DNA of 41,225 bases from CAZWDL01 sp964632995. GTDB taxonomy: Bacteria; Bacteroidota; Bacteroidia; Chitinophagales; Saprospiraceae. Below are positions 34,369 through 41,225 of this stretch, in pieces. The stretch's first letter is position 1, and every line of letters starts with the position of its first letter. Location of the stretch: positions 1 to 41,225 of the forward strand of contig CAZWDL010000066.1 in NCBI GenBank assembly GCA_964632995.1, written 5' to 3'. A program made the translations under genes and the position numbers. The notes under the pieces were generated by a model. It was not told where the DNA came from and did not search any database. It worked only from the letters and a program-made list of their open reading frames with translations.

Positions 34369-34376
34369 CTACTTCC
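34331..34376. repeat. Heptamer repeat tract (CTTCCGC/CTTCCGA type), site 1
   Basis: Units CTTCCGC, CTTTCCGC, CTTTCCGA and CTTCCTA run in loose tandem up to and into the last codons of the minus-strand GT39 gene. Its stop codon TAG at 34369-34371 lies in a unit. Confidence 0.6.
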
Positions 34377-35994
34377 TGTACACGCCGAGCACCTTCGACT
34401 CCTCCACCTGTACCGTAAACACCTCCTCCCCGTCATAGGGAAACTCCCGGTTTCGATAGGCTTCGATCCCGGGCTCCCAATGGCGATAGTTGGAGATATA
34501 GTACTGCGCCGAGTCTGGCTTTTCCACCAATTGAATTCGCTGCTGCAGACTGTCGGGCAGGAATTTCCAGTTGAGTTCGGCGGGGTAGCTTTGGTAGGCG
34601 ACGCTGACGGTATCGCCAGGATGCTGCCGGGCGATATATTCGAGCCCCTGGTAGTAAGTCAACCCCCAGTAATCGAGATCGAGGCGGGTGAGCTTGTCGC
34701 CGAGGGTGAGGGCGTTGAAGTAGACCTGCTGGTGGGGGTGATTGGTCATCATGAAGTGAATATTATAGGCCAGCGTCAGACCAATCACCCCGGCGAAGGC
34801 GCGACGGGCGCAGCGGTAGACGCGGCCGTCCTTGTTTTTGCGTAAGCGCAACAACCAGTTTTGCAGGCCGCCTATCCCAACCAGCAAAAAAGCGGGATAG
34901 ATAAAATAAAGGTGCCGCCAGCCGTCGTACAGCACCGCGTCCTGAATAATGACCGCCGCCAGCGGGCCTAGGCTGAGCCCGAGAAACACCAGATCGGCGC
35001 GTTGAGGAATACTGGTAAAAAGTTTCCCCTCCGCGGCCAGGGAGGCGACAATGTTTTTTACAATAAAAACAATGCCTGTAAAAAAAAGAAAGGTATACAG
35101 CAGCGGCGTGGTCATAAAAATCCAGTAAGGCGCGTACCACCAGGGAATCTCCGTGCCGAAGAGCAGCTTGCCCCGCAGCATCACCTTGCCGCCCCAGGTG
35201 TACTGCGACATGATGTCGAAAGCTTCCGGAAAGCGAATGAACGGCTGATCCCAGAGATAGGGCCACAGCCCGATGGTGAGGCCGACGGTCAGCGGGAGGT
35301 AGACGAGCAATTTGCGTCCGAACTCTCCCAGCAGTTTTTTATCAAAGCGGTTATTCAGCAGTTCCAGAAAGATGTACCCCAGTGTCAAAGCCGGCAAGAT
35401 AACCGCCGCCACCCGCATGCTGATCGCCATCGCGCAGGTGAGCGCGTGCAGGGCGGCGTACCAAAGGGAGCGTTTTTCCAAAAACAATAATAATGATCCC
35501 GTTGCAAAGATGAAGAGCGGCAGCAGCACCAGATCCTTTACATTAAAAAAGGAATGGGCGAAAATGCGCGGACTGACGATCAGAAAGGTCGTTGCCAGCA
35601 GGGCCCAGCGCCAATCACCCAGGCGCCGGCGCGCGATGAAAAAGAAGACGATGGTGCTGCTCCAGAAGAGCAGAAAGACCATCAGATGGCGAAGGAGGTA
35701 TTGCTCCCGGAAGGACTCCAGCCCCAGCCAACGCTCCAGCCCGTAGGCCGGCAGCGTAAACAGCACCCCGTGGTAGGGAAACTCGTAGCCCCGTAGTTTG
35801 CGCCAGGTGATCTCTTCCCCCGGGAGGTCCAGCTTTTCTTTGATGAACTGCGCGGAGACCAGGCCGTGCTGCCGTTGTAGTTCCTCGTCCCAAGAGATGC
35901 CGTAGTCGTCGTAGATACTCAGCCCCAGAGCCAGATAGCTGAGGAAAAATAGAACAGGTATGAGGGTGCGGAGTTGCTTCATTTTGGGATACAT
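34369..35994 (-). CDS. GT39-like polytopic membrane glycosyltransferase (1)
   Basis: The 541-residue protein begins with a membrane segment (LIPVLFFLSYLALGLSIYDD) followed by GISWDEELQRQHGL, an acidic first-loop motif of the GT39/PMT superfamily. It has about ten to eleven further membrane segments and a soluble C-terminal part of about 120 residues (from GLTYYQGLEYIARQHPGD). An ATG four codons in (35982) is an alternative start. It lies 70 bp downstream of a second GT39 gene and is probably cotranscribed with it. Donor and acceptor are unknown. Confidence 0.8.
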   Translation of the reverse strand: MYPKMKQLRTLIPVLFFLSYLALGLSIYDDYGISWDEELQRQHGLVSAQFIKEKLDLPGEEITWRKLRGYEFPYHGVLFTLPAYGLERWLGLESFREQYLLRHLMVFLLFWSSTIVFFFIARRRLGDWRWALLATTFLIVSPRIFAHSFFNVKDLVLLPLFIFATGSLLLFLEKRSLWYAALHALTCAMAISMRVAAVILPALTLGYIFLELLNNRFDKKLLGEFGRKLLVYLPLTVGLTIGLWPYLWDQPFIRFPEAFDIMSQYTWGGKVMLRGKLLFGTEIPWWYAPYWIFMTTPLLYTFLFFTGIVFIVKNIVASLAAEGKLFTSIPQRADLVFLGLSLGPLAAVIIQDAVLYDGWRHLYFIYPAFLLVGIGGLQNWLLRLRKNKDGRVYRCARRAFAGVIGLTLAYNIHFMMTNHPHQQVYFNALTLGDKLTRLDLDYWGLTYYQGLEYIARQHPGDTVSVAYQSYPAELNWKFLPDSLQQRIQLVEKPDSAQYYISNYRHWEPGIEAYRNREFPYDGEEVFTVQVEESKVLGVYRK

Positions 35995-36064
35995 TCCACC
36001 GGATTGCTGCTGAGATGACGGGCAGTCCTAAACATCTGCCCCGGCAAAGTTAATACACAGCGCA

Positions 36065-37543
36065 TTAATTTTCGATTGTTCCTTTAATTCGCAGCAACTG
36101 GCAAGCAGCAAATTCATCGATCACCGCTACCCGGTATTTACTCCATATTTTGTCCTTTTCCTCCTGGGTGCAAGCCAGTATCTCATCCTCTATACTCAGC
36201 GGCTGATCCGGATGAATAGCCTCCAGCCCATATCCCCGTTCATTGTACACCTTCACATAGAAAGTTGTATGCGCATTATATCCACTTTGAGCGACGAAGT
36301 AATTCCGGTGCCCGGGATTTTTTTTAATAAAATTGCCGTACTGCATATGCTGCCACTGGTGCCCCCGGTCTTCGCGCATGTAAATGGTATTGATCGCTCT
36401 TTGGTAGGGAAAGCCGTAGAAAGCCACTACTAAAAGCAGGGCGGTTCCGAAACGGAGGATTATCCGGCTGATATTCATGCGACGGATAATAGACCGGAAA
36501 GCCAGGGCCGGTGTAACGGCAGCCAGCAGTGCCAGACTGGGAAAGACGGGCAGATCGTACCAAGCCAGTTTGGTTTCAGAATTGGAAATGACCAGCAAAA
36601 AAATCAGGGCGTTGATCGAAAGCAATAGGGTCATCTCCCGCAGGGCCCCTCTTGACATGAAGCCCAGAAGCATTCCGGCCGGAATGAAAAAGAGCCAGTA
36701 GGTCAGGCGCCGGTCCCAAAAATTTTGGAAATAATAAAAGAACCCGTGCCGATGCCCATCCGTAGATTCCGCGTACCGCCCGCCGAGTTCATTTTCCCAG
36801 ACGGCCTGCAAGTAGCCGGGATTATACTGCTCTCTACCCAAATAGTAAGCAGCGACAACCAGTAGAAAAACAGCTATAGCTACGTAGGTATGCCGCTCCC
36901 GCAACAAGTCGGAAATCTTTCTCTTGTAAACGGCGAAAAGAAAAAGCCCGGGTAGGAAGAATAATCCGGCGATCCCCTTAGTCAATACACCCAGGGTGAT
37001 GAAAGCCGTCGTCCACCAAAGGTAACGGCGACGCTCGGCATTACTGGCGCCGCGACAGTAGCTGAAGAAAAACAGCAGTCCCCCGGTGAGCCACAGGGTG
37101 AGCAACGCATCATAATCGCCCGAACGCACGCTGTGGGTTTTCTCCAGATAGCCGAACATAGTAATCAGCGCCAGCCCGGCAAAATAGCCGAGGGCGGGCA
37201 GCCGGATTTGCCGGTACCCGAACCAGACGAGAATAAAAACGGTAGCAAGCCCGGCCAGTGCTGAAGGTAAGCGAACCGCCAGCTCATTAGGTCCCAAAAC
37301 GGCCATAAAGCCTGCCTGCAGCCAAACGAGCAAAGGTGGCTTGGTGCCCCACATGTCCGGCTCACCATTGTAATGGGGAACCAGCAGGTTGCCGTTGTGT
37401 AACATCTCGAAAGCATTGACCGCGCGGCGGGATTCGTCCCACAACCGCAAGCTGAGGCTGTCGAGGTGTAAAAACAAGGGGAAGTAGCATAACAACAGGA
37501 AGCCAATAAGGACAAGAAAACGATACGGCTTTATTTGTTTCAT
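36065..37543 (-). CDS. GT39-family (ArnT/PMT-like) membrane glycosyltransferase (2)
   Basis: I start it at 37543 (MKQIKPYRFLVLIGFLLLCY), 492 residues; an in-frame ATG 18 codons upstream is possible. The first loop contains LRLWDESRRAVNAFEMLHNG and then GEPDMWGTKPPLLVWLQAGF, the classic ArnT/GT39 layout. About ten to eleven further hydrophobic segments follow, and a C-terminal periplasmic part with NYFVAQSGYNAHTTFYV. It is a closer relative of the 14744-16381 protein than of the neighbouring GT39 protein (WDESRRAV.. versus EEPRRGLV..; both GTKPP/NKPP). Confidence 0.85.
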   Translation of the reverse strand: MKQIKPYRFLVLIGFLLLCYFPLFLHLDSLSLRLWDESRRAVNAFEMLHNGNLLVPHYNGEPDMWGTKPPLLVWLQAGFMAVLGPNELAVRLPSALAGLATVFILVWFGYRQIRLPALGYFAGLALITMFGYLEKTHSVRSGDYDALLTLWLTGGLLFFFSYCRGASNAERRRYLWWTTAFITLGVLTKGIAGLFFLPGLFLFAVYKRKISDLLRERHTYVAIAVFLLVVAAYYLGREQYNPGYLQAVWENELGGRYAESTDGHRHGFFYYFQNFWDRRLTYWLFFIPAGMLLGFMSRGALREMTLLLSINALIFLLVISNSETKLAWYDLPVFPSLALLAAVTPALAFRSIIRRMNISRIILRFGTALLLVVAFYGFPYQRAINTIYMREDRGHQWQHMQYGNFIKKNPGHRNYFVAQSGYNAHTTFYVKVYNERGYGLEAIHPDQPLSIEDEILACTQEEKDKIWSKYRVAVIDEFAACQLLRIKGTIEN

Positions 37544-37655
37544 CAAATGGCGGCACTTTAGTGCAAGATAGGAAATTTGACTCTTCAAGCGGTTCAATAA
37601 TCCCTCTTTGGTTTTACCGGATTAAAAAGAATGGTTTTCCTCCTGAAATTTTTCC

Positions 37656-37707
37656 TTGATAAAACGTTTTAAAACACGTATCTTTATAAAATAAAAACAC
37701 GTATCTT
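37656..37707 (+). promoter_or_regulatory. Promoter and candidate autoregulatory operator of the toxin-antitoxin pair
   Basis: The 14-bp sequence AAAACACGTATCTT occurs twice (37671-37684 and 37694-37707), 23 bp apart start to start. The second copy abuts the antitoxin ATG. TTG at 37656-37658, 20 nt, then TATCTTTA at 37679-37686 fits the Bacteroidota -33/-7 promoter (TAnnTTTG) with one mismatch, so the first repeat overlaps the -7 box. Binding of the ribbon-helix-helix-like antitoxin is inferred. Confidence 0.62.
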
Positions 37708-37959
37708 ATGGCGACTAAGTTGACCCTAACTATGGACAAAAAAATCATAGAGAAGGCAAAGAAATATGCCCATCAACAGGGAAGAAGTTTGTCTAACCTC
37801 ATTGAAGATTATCTCAAAACACTGGTAGAACCGGTTAATCATGATTTCGAGTATTCTCCAATCGTCAAGGCTACTTGGGGCAGCGTCAAAGTAAAAGAAC
37901 AGAAAATCGATTACGGCCAATTACTCGAAGATGAATTATTGGAAAAATACCTGAAGTAA
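37708..37959 (+). CDS. DUF6364-like antitoxin (ribbon-helix-helix type)
   Basis: The 83-residue protein has an N-terminal strand-helix-helix layout like RHH/MetJ-Arc proteins: KLTLTMDKKIIEKAKKYAHQ (4-23) and GRSLSNLIEDYLKTLV (25-40). The C-terminal part (VKEQKIDYGQLLEDELLEKYLK) is the type of tail that blocks a partner toxin. It is followed after 1 nt by a PIN-domain gene, the standard order for such type II systems. No promoter is expected between the two. Confidence 0.82.
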   Translation: MATKLTLTMDKKIIEKAKKYAHQQGRSLSNLIEDYLKTLVEPVNHDFEYSPIVKATWGSVKVKEQKIDYGQLLEDELLEKYLK

Positions 37960-37960
37960 A

Positions 37961-38401
37961 ATGGCCATAGACAGAGTTTTCTTCGATACGGATGTACTGA
38001 TAGATTTTCTGATCGCCAGAAAACCATTCTCAGAGGACGCCGCAAAATTATTTACTTATGCTGAAAAGGGGCATTTAGAAATATGTGTATCCTCGCTTTC
38101 CTTCAATAATGTCTATTACGTTATCAGAAGATTAGAAAATGAACAGAAGGCCAGGGCGTCCCTGGAAAACCTGGAAAGACTTACTCAAATTTTAGCCGTG
38201 GGTCAAAAAAACATCAAACAAGCCCTCTTGTCTGCTTTTAAGGACTTCGAAGATGGCGTACAAAACTTTTGCGCCTCGGAAGAAGGTCTCCAGACAATTA
38301 TAACAAGAAATATTAAGGACTATTCAAATAGTACGCTAGCCATTCTTACGCCGACTGATTATCTGAAGGTTTTCGAAAAGAAAATGAACGAACAAAAGTA
38401 G
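37961..38401 (+). CDS. PIN-domain toxin (VapC-like ribonuclease)
   Basis: The 146-residue protein begins with the PIN motif VFFDTDVLIDFLIARKPF, where D9 is the first metal-binding residue (D11 and D15 nearby). Further acidic positions are E47-region (CVSSLSF), FKDFEDG (94-100) and TRNIKDYSNS (115-124, D120). VapC-type toxins cleave RNA, often tRNA or rRNA, until bound by the antitoxin. The base composition of the pair is more AT-rich than that of flanking genes, consistent with horizontal acquisition. Confidence 0.85.
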   Translation: MAIDRVFFDTDVLIDFLIARKPFSEDAAKLFTYAEKGHLEICVSSLSFNNVYYVIRRLENEQKARASLENLERLTQILAVGQKNIKQALLSAFKDFEDGVQNFCASEEGLQTIITRNIKDYSNSTLAILTPTDYLKVFEKKMNEQK

Positions 38402-38404
38402 TCC

Positions 38405-38444
38405 GGCATTTCCTTTCCGACTTCCGAATTCCCACTTCCGACTT
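38405..38444. repeat. Heptamer repeat tract (CTTCCGM type), site 2
   Basis: Imperfect units CTTTCCGA, CTTCCGA, CTTCCGA and CTTTC lie between the toxin stop and the folC stop (TGA at 38445-38447). Read on the minus strand the tract starts right after the folC stop codon. Confidence 0.6.
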
Positions 38445-39746
38445 TCAAATCGCTTCCGCCACCACAAAAATACTTCCGCCTACAAAAATCAGATCTTTGG
38501 AATCAGCCTTCCGCTTAGCCGCCGCCAGCGCCTCTCGTACGGAGGGATACGCGTCACCTTTCTGTCCCAGCTCCTCCCCTACTTCCTGCAGCCTTTCCGC
38601 TTCCAGTCCACGGGGAATATCGGGCCGGGCGAAATAGTAAGTGGCCTGGCTAGGGAGTAGCGACAGCATTTTCCGGACGTCCTTGTCGTTCACTGTGCCT
38701 ATTACCATATGCAGGCGATCGTAGTCCAGCTTTTCCAGGCGCTCGGCGACCAGGCGCAGGCCTCCTTCGTTATGGGCGCTGTCGCAAAGCACCGTTGGGT
38801 TTTCACCAATGACCTGCCAGCGGCCGATGAAGCGCGTCATTTCGCGTAGGCGGGCCAGGCCGTAGCGGAGCTGATTTTCCGTCAGGGAAAAAGATTCTCG
38901 GAGCAGTTCTACCGATTGCAGCACCGTCTGCAGGTTTTTGTGCTGGTAGGGCCCGGCGGCGTCCAGTTCCAGATTTTCGTAGGCGAGCTCATCATTTCGA
39001 TAGACGTCGAAGAAGGTCCTGCCCAGATTCTCCTCTCTTGCTACTGCCCGGAAATGTTGGTCGGCGTAGGTGACCGGGGCCTCTTGGGCCATAGCCTTGG
39101 CATTGAAGACGGGGCGGGTTTCCGCCTGCGTTTCTCCGATTACCACCGGGACCCGCTCCTTGATGATGCCCGCCTTTTCCCCGGCGATTTCCGGCAGGGT
39201 ATCCCCCAGAAACTGCTGGTGATCGTAGCTGATGTTGGTGATGATGCTGAGCATAGGAATGAGTACGTTGGTGGAATCCAGCCGGCCTCCGAGGCCTGTT
39301 TCCACCACCGCTACATCCACCTTCTGCCGGGCGAAGTAGTCGAAAGCCATGGCCACGGTAATTTCGAAAAAGGAAGGCCGGATTTCACCAATAGCGGGCC
39401 GGCAGCGATCGACGAAGTCGACCACCGCCGATTCGATGATGTAGTCATCGTTGATCTTGATGCGCTCCCGAAAATCGCGGTAGTGTGGCGAGGTATAGAG
39501 GCCCACGCGCCGCTGCTTCTCTATCCCACCCTGCAGCACGGCGCCGAGCATATGAGTTACGGAGCCCTTGCCGTTTGTTCCCGCGATATGGATGGAGGTA
39601 AATTTTCGATGGGGGTTATCCAGGTATTCCAGCAAGACCAGCGTATTGCTGAGGTCTTTTTTCATTGCCGGCGCGCCCACGCGCTGGAACATGGGCAGTT
39701 GGGTGTAAAGGAAATCGAGCGTTTCCGAATAGCGGTTATTGGACAT
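38445..39746 (-). CDS. folC: Folylpolyglutamate synthase / dihydrofolate synthase FolC
   Basis: The 433-residue protein is of normal length for FolC. Landmarks: SIHIAGTNGKGSVTHMLGAV (ATP-binding P-loop, residues about 51-70), GLYTSPHYRDFRERIKIN, a metal-binding region VAVVETGLGGRLDSTNV, SIITNISYDHQQFLGDTLPE, IAGEKAGIIKE, a conserved Mur-ligase C-terminal part with VLCDSAHNEGG (around residue 320) and VIGTVNDKDV. It adds glutamate to (dihydro)folates in the cytoplasm. The 3' end is bordered by a heptamer tract. Confidence 0.95.
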   Translation of the reverse strand: MSNNRYSETLDFLYTQLPMFQRVGAPAMKKDLSNTLVLLEYLDNPHRKFTSIHIAGTNGKGSVTHMLGAVLQGGIEKQRRVGLYTSPHYRDFRERIKINDDYIIESAVVDFVDRCRPAIGEIRPSFFEITVAMAFDYFARQKVDVAVVETGLGGRLDSTNVLIPMLSIITNISYDHQQFLGDTLPEIAGEKAGIIKERVPVVIGETQAETRPVFNAKAMAQEAPVTYADQHFRAVAREENLGRTFFDVYRNDELAYENLELDAAGPYQHKNLQTVLQSVELLRESFSLTENQLRYGLARLREMTRFIGRWQVIGENPTVLCDSAHNEGGLRLVAERLEKLDYDRLHMVIGTVNDKDVRKMLSLLPSQATYYFARPDIPRGLEAERLQEVGEELGQKGDAYPSVREALAAAKRKADSKDLIFVGGSIFVVAEAI

Positions 39747-40069
39747 GGTGCGTTGCGTGTATTGGAGGCGAAAGTAGGGGATTTGTGGTACAATTCAGAT
39801 AGGTAAGGGAAGGTCAAACCGGATGCTTTGCGGCCTCTGCGTGGGGCTCAAAAGCCTCTTTCCGCGCAAGCGAAAAGCTTTTTCGCCAAGCTAATATCCG
39901 GCCGTACCAGCAGAAGGGTTGCACACAGAAGGACACAAGGAAACGCAAGATATTTTCTCTTTGCGGCCAATTAACTTCTTATGCCCGGCCCGGCGCTAAA
40001 GCTCAGCGCTCCTGCCGGACAATGCGGTCTCGAAATCAGGAGGCGCCTTGAAAGGCGCCTCCTGACAAG
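39747..40069. other. Intergenic region between folC and the TonB-family gene
   Basis: No credible ORF is seen in 323 bp. It contains a small palindrome (GCGAAAA/TTTTCGC, about 39868-39885), a hairpin GCGCT/AGCGC near 39995 and the terminator-like palindrome at 40036-40065. Confidence 0.5.
40036..40065 (-). terminator. Perfect 14-bp hairpin after the TonB-family gene (REP-like)
   Basis: TCAGGAGGCGCCTT pairs fully with AAGGCGCCTCCTGA around a 2-nt loop, 4 bp past the stop of the minus-strand gene. Its U-tract is weak (TTTC). It resembles the palindromic repeats at 28787 and 31789 (shared CAGGAGGCGCC), so it may be a member of that family used as a terminator. Confidence 0.6.
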
Positions 40070-40978
40070 CTACTGCACGCGGAAGTTATAGGTAATGGTT
40101 CCACACTGCTTATCCACGTCGCCCCTGGCGAATTTGGCCTTTTTGGCGGCGCTGATGGCGCTGCGGACCAGGGAGGGGTTGGCCGTAGTCGATCCCCTTT
40201 GGGTAAACTCTGCACTCATCACTCCGCCGGAAGCATTCACGCAGACTTCAATGACTACGGTGCCCACATTTTGGGAATTATCTTCCGGCTTCGGCAAGGC
40301 CAGCACCCCGCGACTGCCCAGTCCGCCGCCTACTTGCCCCTGGCCGGTACTAATACCTTCCAGCTGGGAGGCATCGGGATCACCTTCGGGATCACCCTGG
40401 TTGCCTTCTTTGCCCGTTTCGCCTTTGCCTTTTCCTTCCCCGAACAGACCACCGATTTCATTTTTCAGCTTATCGGCTTCAGCCTTTCTACGCGCCTCTT
40501 CCGCCTCTTTTGCTTTCCTCGCTTCTTCCTGACGACGGCGTTCGGCTTCCTCGCGCTGCTCGCGCAGTTCCTCCTCGCGTCGCTCGCGGGCTTCTTCTTC
40601 CCGCTTTTTGCGCAGAGCGATTTCTTCCGGATCTTCGGTTTTAATTACCTCCCGGTCGGGCGTCGGTTCCGGCTTAGTCTCCACCGGCTCGGGATCAAAT
40701 TCTTCTTCGATGGGCTCTTCTTCCGGAATGGGCTCCGCTTCCGGAATAGGTTCTTCTTCCGGCATAGGTTCAGCGGGGCCGGCATTCTCAAAGCCCTGCC
40801 CTTCATCCGGAAGGCCGAGATTGACAAGTATCCCCTCCTGCCCGGGCGGCGGATCGGGGTAAGTCAGCAGCGGTAGCAAGGCCAACAACACGAGGAGGAT
40901 GTGTATCAGCACGCTGATCACCATTCCCCGTTTTTTATTTTTCTCCTCGTTGGGAGTAGTCATGTCATCTAAGGCCAT
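40070..40978 (-). CDS. TonB-family energy-transducing protein
   Basis: The 302-residue protein has one membrane segment near the N-terminus (MVISVLIHILLVLLALLPLL, residues 19-38). A Pro/Glu-rich stretch follows (about 75-115, EPIPEAEPIPEEEPIEEEFD), then a long charged helix (EEARERREEELREQREEAER and beyond). The C-terminal TonB-like domain is at about 215-302 (VGTVVIEVCVNASGGVMSAE, SLVRSAISAAKKAKFARGD). The layout is that of TonB: inner-membrane anchor, periplasm-spanning rod, C-terminal domain contacting outer-membrane receptors. No exbB/exbD gene is in the window, but one may lie beyond the right edge on the minus strand. Confidence 0.88.
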   Translation of the reverse strand: MALDDMTTPNEEKNKKRGMVISVLIHILLVLLALLPLLTYPDPPPGQEGILVNLGLPDEGQGFENAGPAEPMPEEEPIPEAEPIPEEEPIEEEFDPEPVETKPEPTPDREVIKTEDPEEIALRKKREEEARERREEELREQREEAERRRQEEARKAKEAEEARRKAEADKLKNEIGGLFGEGKGKGETGKEGNQGDPEGDPDASQLEGISTGQGQVGGGLGSRGVLALPKPEDNSQNVGTVVIEVCVNASGGVMSAEFTQRGSTTANPSLVRSAISAAKKAKFARGDVDKQCGTITYNFRVQ

Positions 40979-41163
40979 ATCGATGGTTTGTAGGTTGTTT
41001 GTTTTGCAGTTGGCCGTTGGCGGTTGGCCTCAGCTATCAGAATCAGAATGAAAATCTAAACATGGCTTTTCATCCTGATAACAAGTATTTTCTATATAAA
41101 CGTTCATCTTTCCGGACTACGTTCAAGTAGACTTCGAATTTAGTTTTCTTTAACGGGGTAAGT

Positions 41164-41225
41164 CTTCCACCTTCCGCCTTCCGCCTTCCGCCTTCCGCCT
41201 TCCGACTTCCGACTTCCGCCTTCCG
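41164..41225. repeat. Heptamer tandem array (CTTCCGC/CTTCCGA), site 3, cut by window edge
   Basis: Eight full 7-bp units plus a partial one run without interruption from 41164 to the end of the window (C at position 7 in most units, A in two, one CTTCCAC). This is the most regular of the three sites. It lies upstream of the TonB-family gene start and may border a gene beyond the edge. Confidence 0.85.

Noticed and set aside
40199..40876. Plus-strand frame (phenylalanine-rich, 225 codons) opposite the TonB-family gene
   Set aside because: The Phe/Leu-rich translation is the antisense of the Glu/Arg-rich rod of the TonB protein.
41164..41225. CRISPR array
   Set aside because: Units are 7 bp without spacers, so this is a tandem microrepeat, not CRISPR. 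No cas genes are present.
1..41225. tRNA, tmRNA, rRNA genes
   Set aside because: No cloverleaf-like or rRNA-like sequence was recognised on either strand; short elements could still have been missed by eye.

Overview
The window looks like a chromosomal contig from a free-living member of the Bacteroidota, probably a Saprospiria/Lewinella-type organism (inference). The evidence is three large secreted proteins with C-terminal type IX secretion (T9SS) sorting domains, SprB-type and DUF11/HYR-like adhesin repeats, several lipoproteins, several clean TAnnTTTG-type -7 boxes, and almost no Shine-Dalgarno sequences. No tRNA, rRNA, CRISPR array or prophage was seen.

Layout. 1-2700 (minus): a sulfur-assimilation operon with siroheme synthase (cut by the window edge) and a HEPN-fused siroheme sulfite/nitrite reductase. 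Its leader holds two tandem cysteine-codon-rich leader peptides, each followed by a hairpin. The second is a textbook transcription attenuator. 3055-6774 (minus): an SprB-repeat T9SS protein. 6775-7880: an AT-rich gap with three diverged copies of a box-plus-hairpin element. 7881-13857 (minus): two MbnH-like di-haem peroxidases, two MbnP-like lipoproteins, a DnaQ/ExoX-type exonuclease and ApbE. 13981-17742: DoxX, a GT39 glycosyltransferase, TerC and a DUF6495 protein. 17952-23177 (minus): a giant DUF11/HYR/dockerin/cohesin-like T9SS adhesin that is broken by two -1 frameshifts and has lost its 5' end at an IS200/IS605 remnant.

23819-28503: trmD, a small coiled-coil protein, a cluster of foldback repeats, an FKBP isomerase, ubiX, a thioredoxin-fold protein and a coiled-coil membrane protein. 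28975-31719: a PQQ-dehydrogenase-like T9SS protein flanked by inverted copies of a palindromic repeat. 31913-37543: a membrane protein, a dolichol-phosphate-mannose-synthase-like GT2 and two GT39 enzymes, suggesting lipid-linked surface glycosylation. 37708-38401: a DUF6364/PIN toxin-antitoxin pair with a repeat operator. 38445-40978 (minus): folC and a TonB-family protein. Heptamer (CTTCCGM) repeat tracts lie at three intergenic places, two of them starting at stop codons.

The strongest candidate for a little-described system is the tandem Cys-leader attenuator at 2384-2691. It fits the downstream operon: siroheme and siroheme-dependent sulfite reduction make the sulfide needed for cysteine, and cysteinyl-tRNA supply would control transcription. 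The second candidate is the duplicated MbnP/MbnH set. The repeat families (7160-7655, 25066-25570, 28783/31823, heptamers) are the main unexplained structures.
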